Source: a virus
Direction: 5' to 3' (one strand)
IMG/VR virus record: IMGVR_UViG_3300025889_000882
Location: 1 to 25,106 of that record
Length of the DNA stretch: 25,106 nt
Shown: positions 24,165 to 25,106 of the stretch, one piece after another
Layout of the letters: every line of letters starts with the position of its first letter
Numbering within the stretch: the first letter of the stretch is position 1
Position numbers and translations under genes: made by a program
Notes under the pieces: generated by a model
What the model was told of the DNA's origin: nothing
Databases searched by the model: none
What the model saw: only the letters and a program-made list of their open reading frames with translations

Positions 24165-24715
24165 TAGATATATCTTTCTTGTGTAATACCTACTTTATCA
24201 GCAGGTACGTAATGGGTTTCACAGATAATTGAAATAGATGAACCAAATTTATCTAATCCAGGATTAAGTGGGTTTGGTGAATTTGGGTAATCAGGATTCT
24301 TACCAGCAAAGTATTGGTTAGAAATAATATTATCTACTTCATAATATCCTTCATTATACATAATAATATCTCCTACTTCTGGAACCAAGTCAGCTCCATA
24401 AATTGCAGTATCTACATTAAAGTCTTTATTTTTATCTAACAAATCGTCACGTAAAAATTTAAATGTAGCACCCCAATTAAAATCTGTACCTAAATCTGTT
24501 TCAGGGTATTCTTGATCTCGTCTTTCTACCAAACAATTTAACAATACAGGACCCATGTAATATTTTTCTTCAGCGGCTTCACCATAAAGATTAATTTTAG
24601 TTTCCTCTATTTTAAATTTGTAAAAAGAACACTGTTGGGTGATTATATCACCCATCAGTTCTCTGTTTATATGCCTAAACAGACTTATATCTCTTTCAGC
24701 GCCAAATAATGCCAT
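24164..24715 (-). CDS. 14: Neck protein, T4 gp14-like
   Basis: Predicted head-to-tail neck component. The 183 residues are shorter than T4 gp14 (256). Recognisable parts are LYGEAAEEKYYMGPVLLNCL (43-62) and a C-terminal VPEVGDIIMYNEGYYEVDNI (111-130) followed by SNQYFAGKNPDYP (132-144), which resembles the gp14 'GDhhY...hFEI..V' region. It starts one base after the stop of the upstream neck gene and ends overlapping the gp15-like start, so the three form one tightly coupled unit. Identification rests on these motifs plus synteny with gp13 and gp15; a different neck or connector protein remains possible. Confidence 0.72.
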   Translation of the reverse strand: MALFGAERDISLFRHINRELMGDIITQQCSFYKFKIEETKINLYGEAAEEKYYMGPVLLNCLVERRDQEYPETDLGTDFNWGATFKFLRDDLLDKNKDFNVDTAIYGADLVPEVGDIIMYNEGYYEVDNIISNQYFAGKNPDYPNSPNPLNPGLDKFGSSISIICETHYVPADKVGITQERYI

Positions 24716-24716
24716 A

Positions 24717-25106
24717 TTATCCTATATAAATTGGAAAGGGAACTTGTTGGAGTTCTTTTTGTCTGTAGTCAGTCTCCAATGATCTTCTTTCCAAAAGTTT
24801 TTCTCTTGAAGTTTCATCAAGATAAGCTCTTAATCTATCAATTAATGCTGTCTTATCTGCAGTAGCGGATGATAATAAATCTGCTTGATTCATAGTTACA
24901 TCGGCTCCAGGAATAGGTACAGTAGTGTATTTACCACGAATGTATCCTAACATTTCTTTACATAAAGCTAAAGCGTATTCAAAAATCCAACTTCTACCAA
25001 CTGAATTAATTTGGGAATAAATTGGATTAGCATAAGGTACATTTGAAACATTTGAAATTGAACCTGAATCTCCTGTAATACTATTAGCTAATCTTTCAGA
25101 TTTAAG
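24717..25106 (-). CDS. 13: Neck protein, T4 gp13-like (C-terminal part, cut by window edge)
   Basis: The frame is open through the right edge, so the first in-window ATG (24951-24953) is internal, not the start; 129 C-terminal residues are visible. The newly readable part includes YSQINSVGRSWIFEYALALC followed by KEMLGYIRGKYTTVPIPGAD. After a Leu/Arg/Glu-rich helix (about DRLRAYLDETSREKLLERRS) it ends VPFPIYIG. An EYALAL-KEMLG-IRGKY-VPIPG segment with a helical C-terminus fits the C-terminal region of T4-superfamily gp13 as I recall it from cyanophage homologues. Position directly before gp14- and gp15-like genes supports this. Confidence 0.68.
   Translation of the reverse strand, partial: LKSERLANSITGDSGSISNVSNVPYANPIYSQINSVGRSWIFEYALALCKEMLGYIRGKYTTVPIPGADVTMNQADLLSSATADKTALIDRLRAYLDETSREKLLERRSLETDYRQKELQQVPFPIYIG

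Noticed and set aside
24717-24953. A complete 78-residue gene starting at 24953
   Set aside because: The frame stays open upstream to the window edge with protein-like sequence continuing (YSQINSV, SWIFEYALAL), so the Met at 24953 is internal and the gene is truncated by the window.

Overview
All genes lie on the minus strand of an AT-rich, densely packed segment, so the biological order runs from the right edge to the left. The two ends hold a T4-like contractile-tail virion module: a gp13-like neck protein (cut by the right edge), a gp14-like neck protein, a gp15-like tail terminator/sheath stabiliser and, at the left end, the gp18-like tail sheath and gp19-like tail tube, closed by a rho-independent terminator. 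This is a T4-superfamily myovirus, free or metagenome-derived. A-rich leaders with little Shine-Dalgarno complementarity, low GC and Gly-Thr-Ser repeat fibres point weakly to a Bacteroidota host; that is inference only.

About 20.5 kb of accessory genes lie between gp15 and gp18, where T4 carries its terminase genes 16 and 17. In transcription order they are: a giant 4,424-residue fibre (9927-23201) whose core is about 1,380 nearly perfect Gly-X-Y triplets with only one proline; a class I methyltransferase resembling the RMT2/guanidinoacetate methyltransferase group; a beta-sandwich structural protein; three translationally coupled glycosyltransferase genes (an 891-residue multidomain enzyme with GT4 and GT25 modules, a GT4 enzyme, and a homologue of the TibC/BAHT protein O-heptosyltransferases with a four-cysteine metal finger); a small fibre-like protein; and a small coiled-coil protein.

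The main hypothesis is that the phage encodes a collagen-like appendage and its own glycosylation machinery. The fibre is over half Gly plus Thr/Ser and lacks the imino acids that normally stabilise collagen. A protein O-glycosyltransferase of the TibC type, which modifies Ser on repetitive surface adhesins, lies in the same gene cluster. If extended, the repeat domain would be about 1.2 micrometres long.

At DNA level the fibre gene has hierarchical repeats: 9-bp triplet steps, 72-bp sub-repeats, and higher-order units of 207, 360-369 and 387 bp. Neighbouring 387-bp units encode almost identical protein but differ at about 16% of bases, nearly all synonymous. A short AT-rich element (ATATTTATA on the coding strand) sits before five structural genes and is a candidate late-expression signal. 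There is no gene-free stretch above 300 bases, and I saw no tRNA, rRNA, CRISPR array or insertion sequence.
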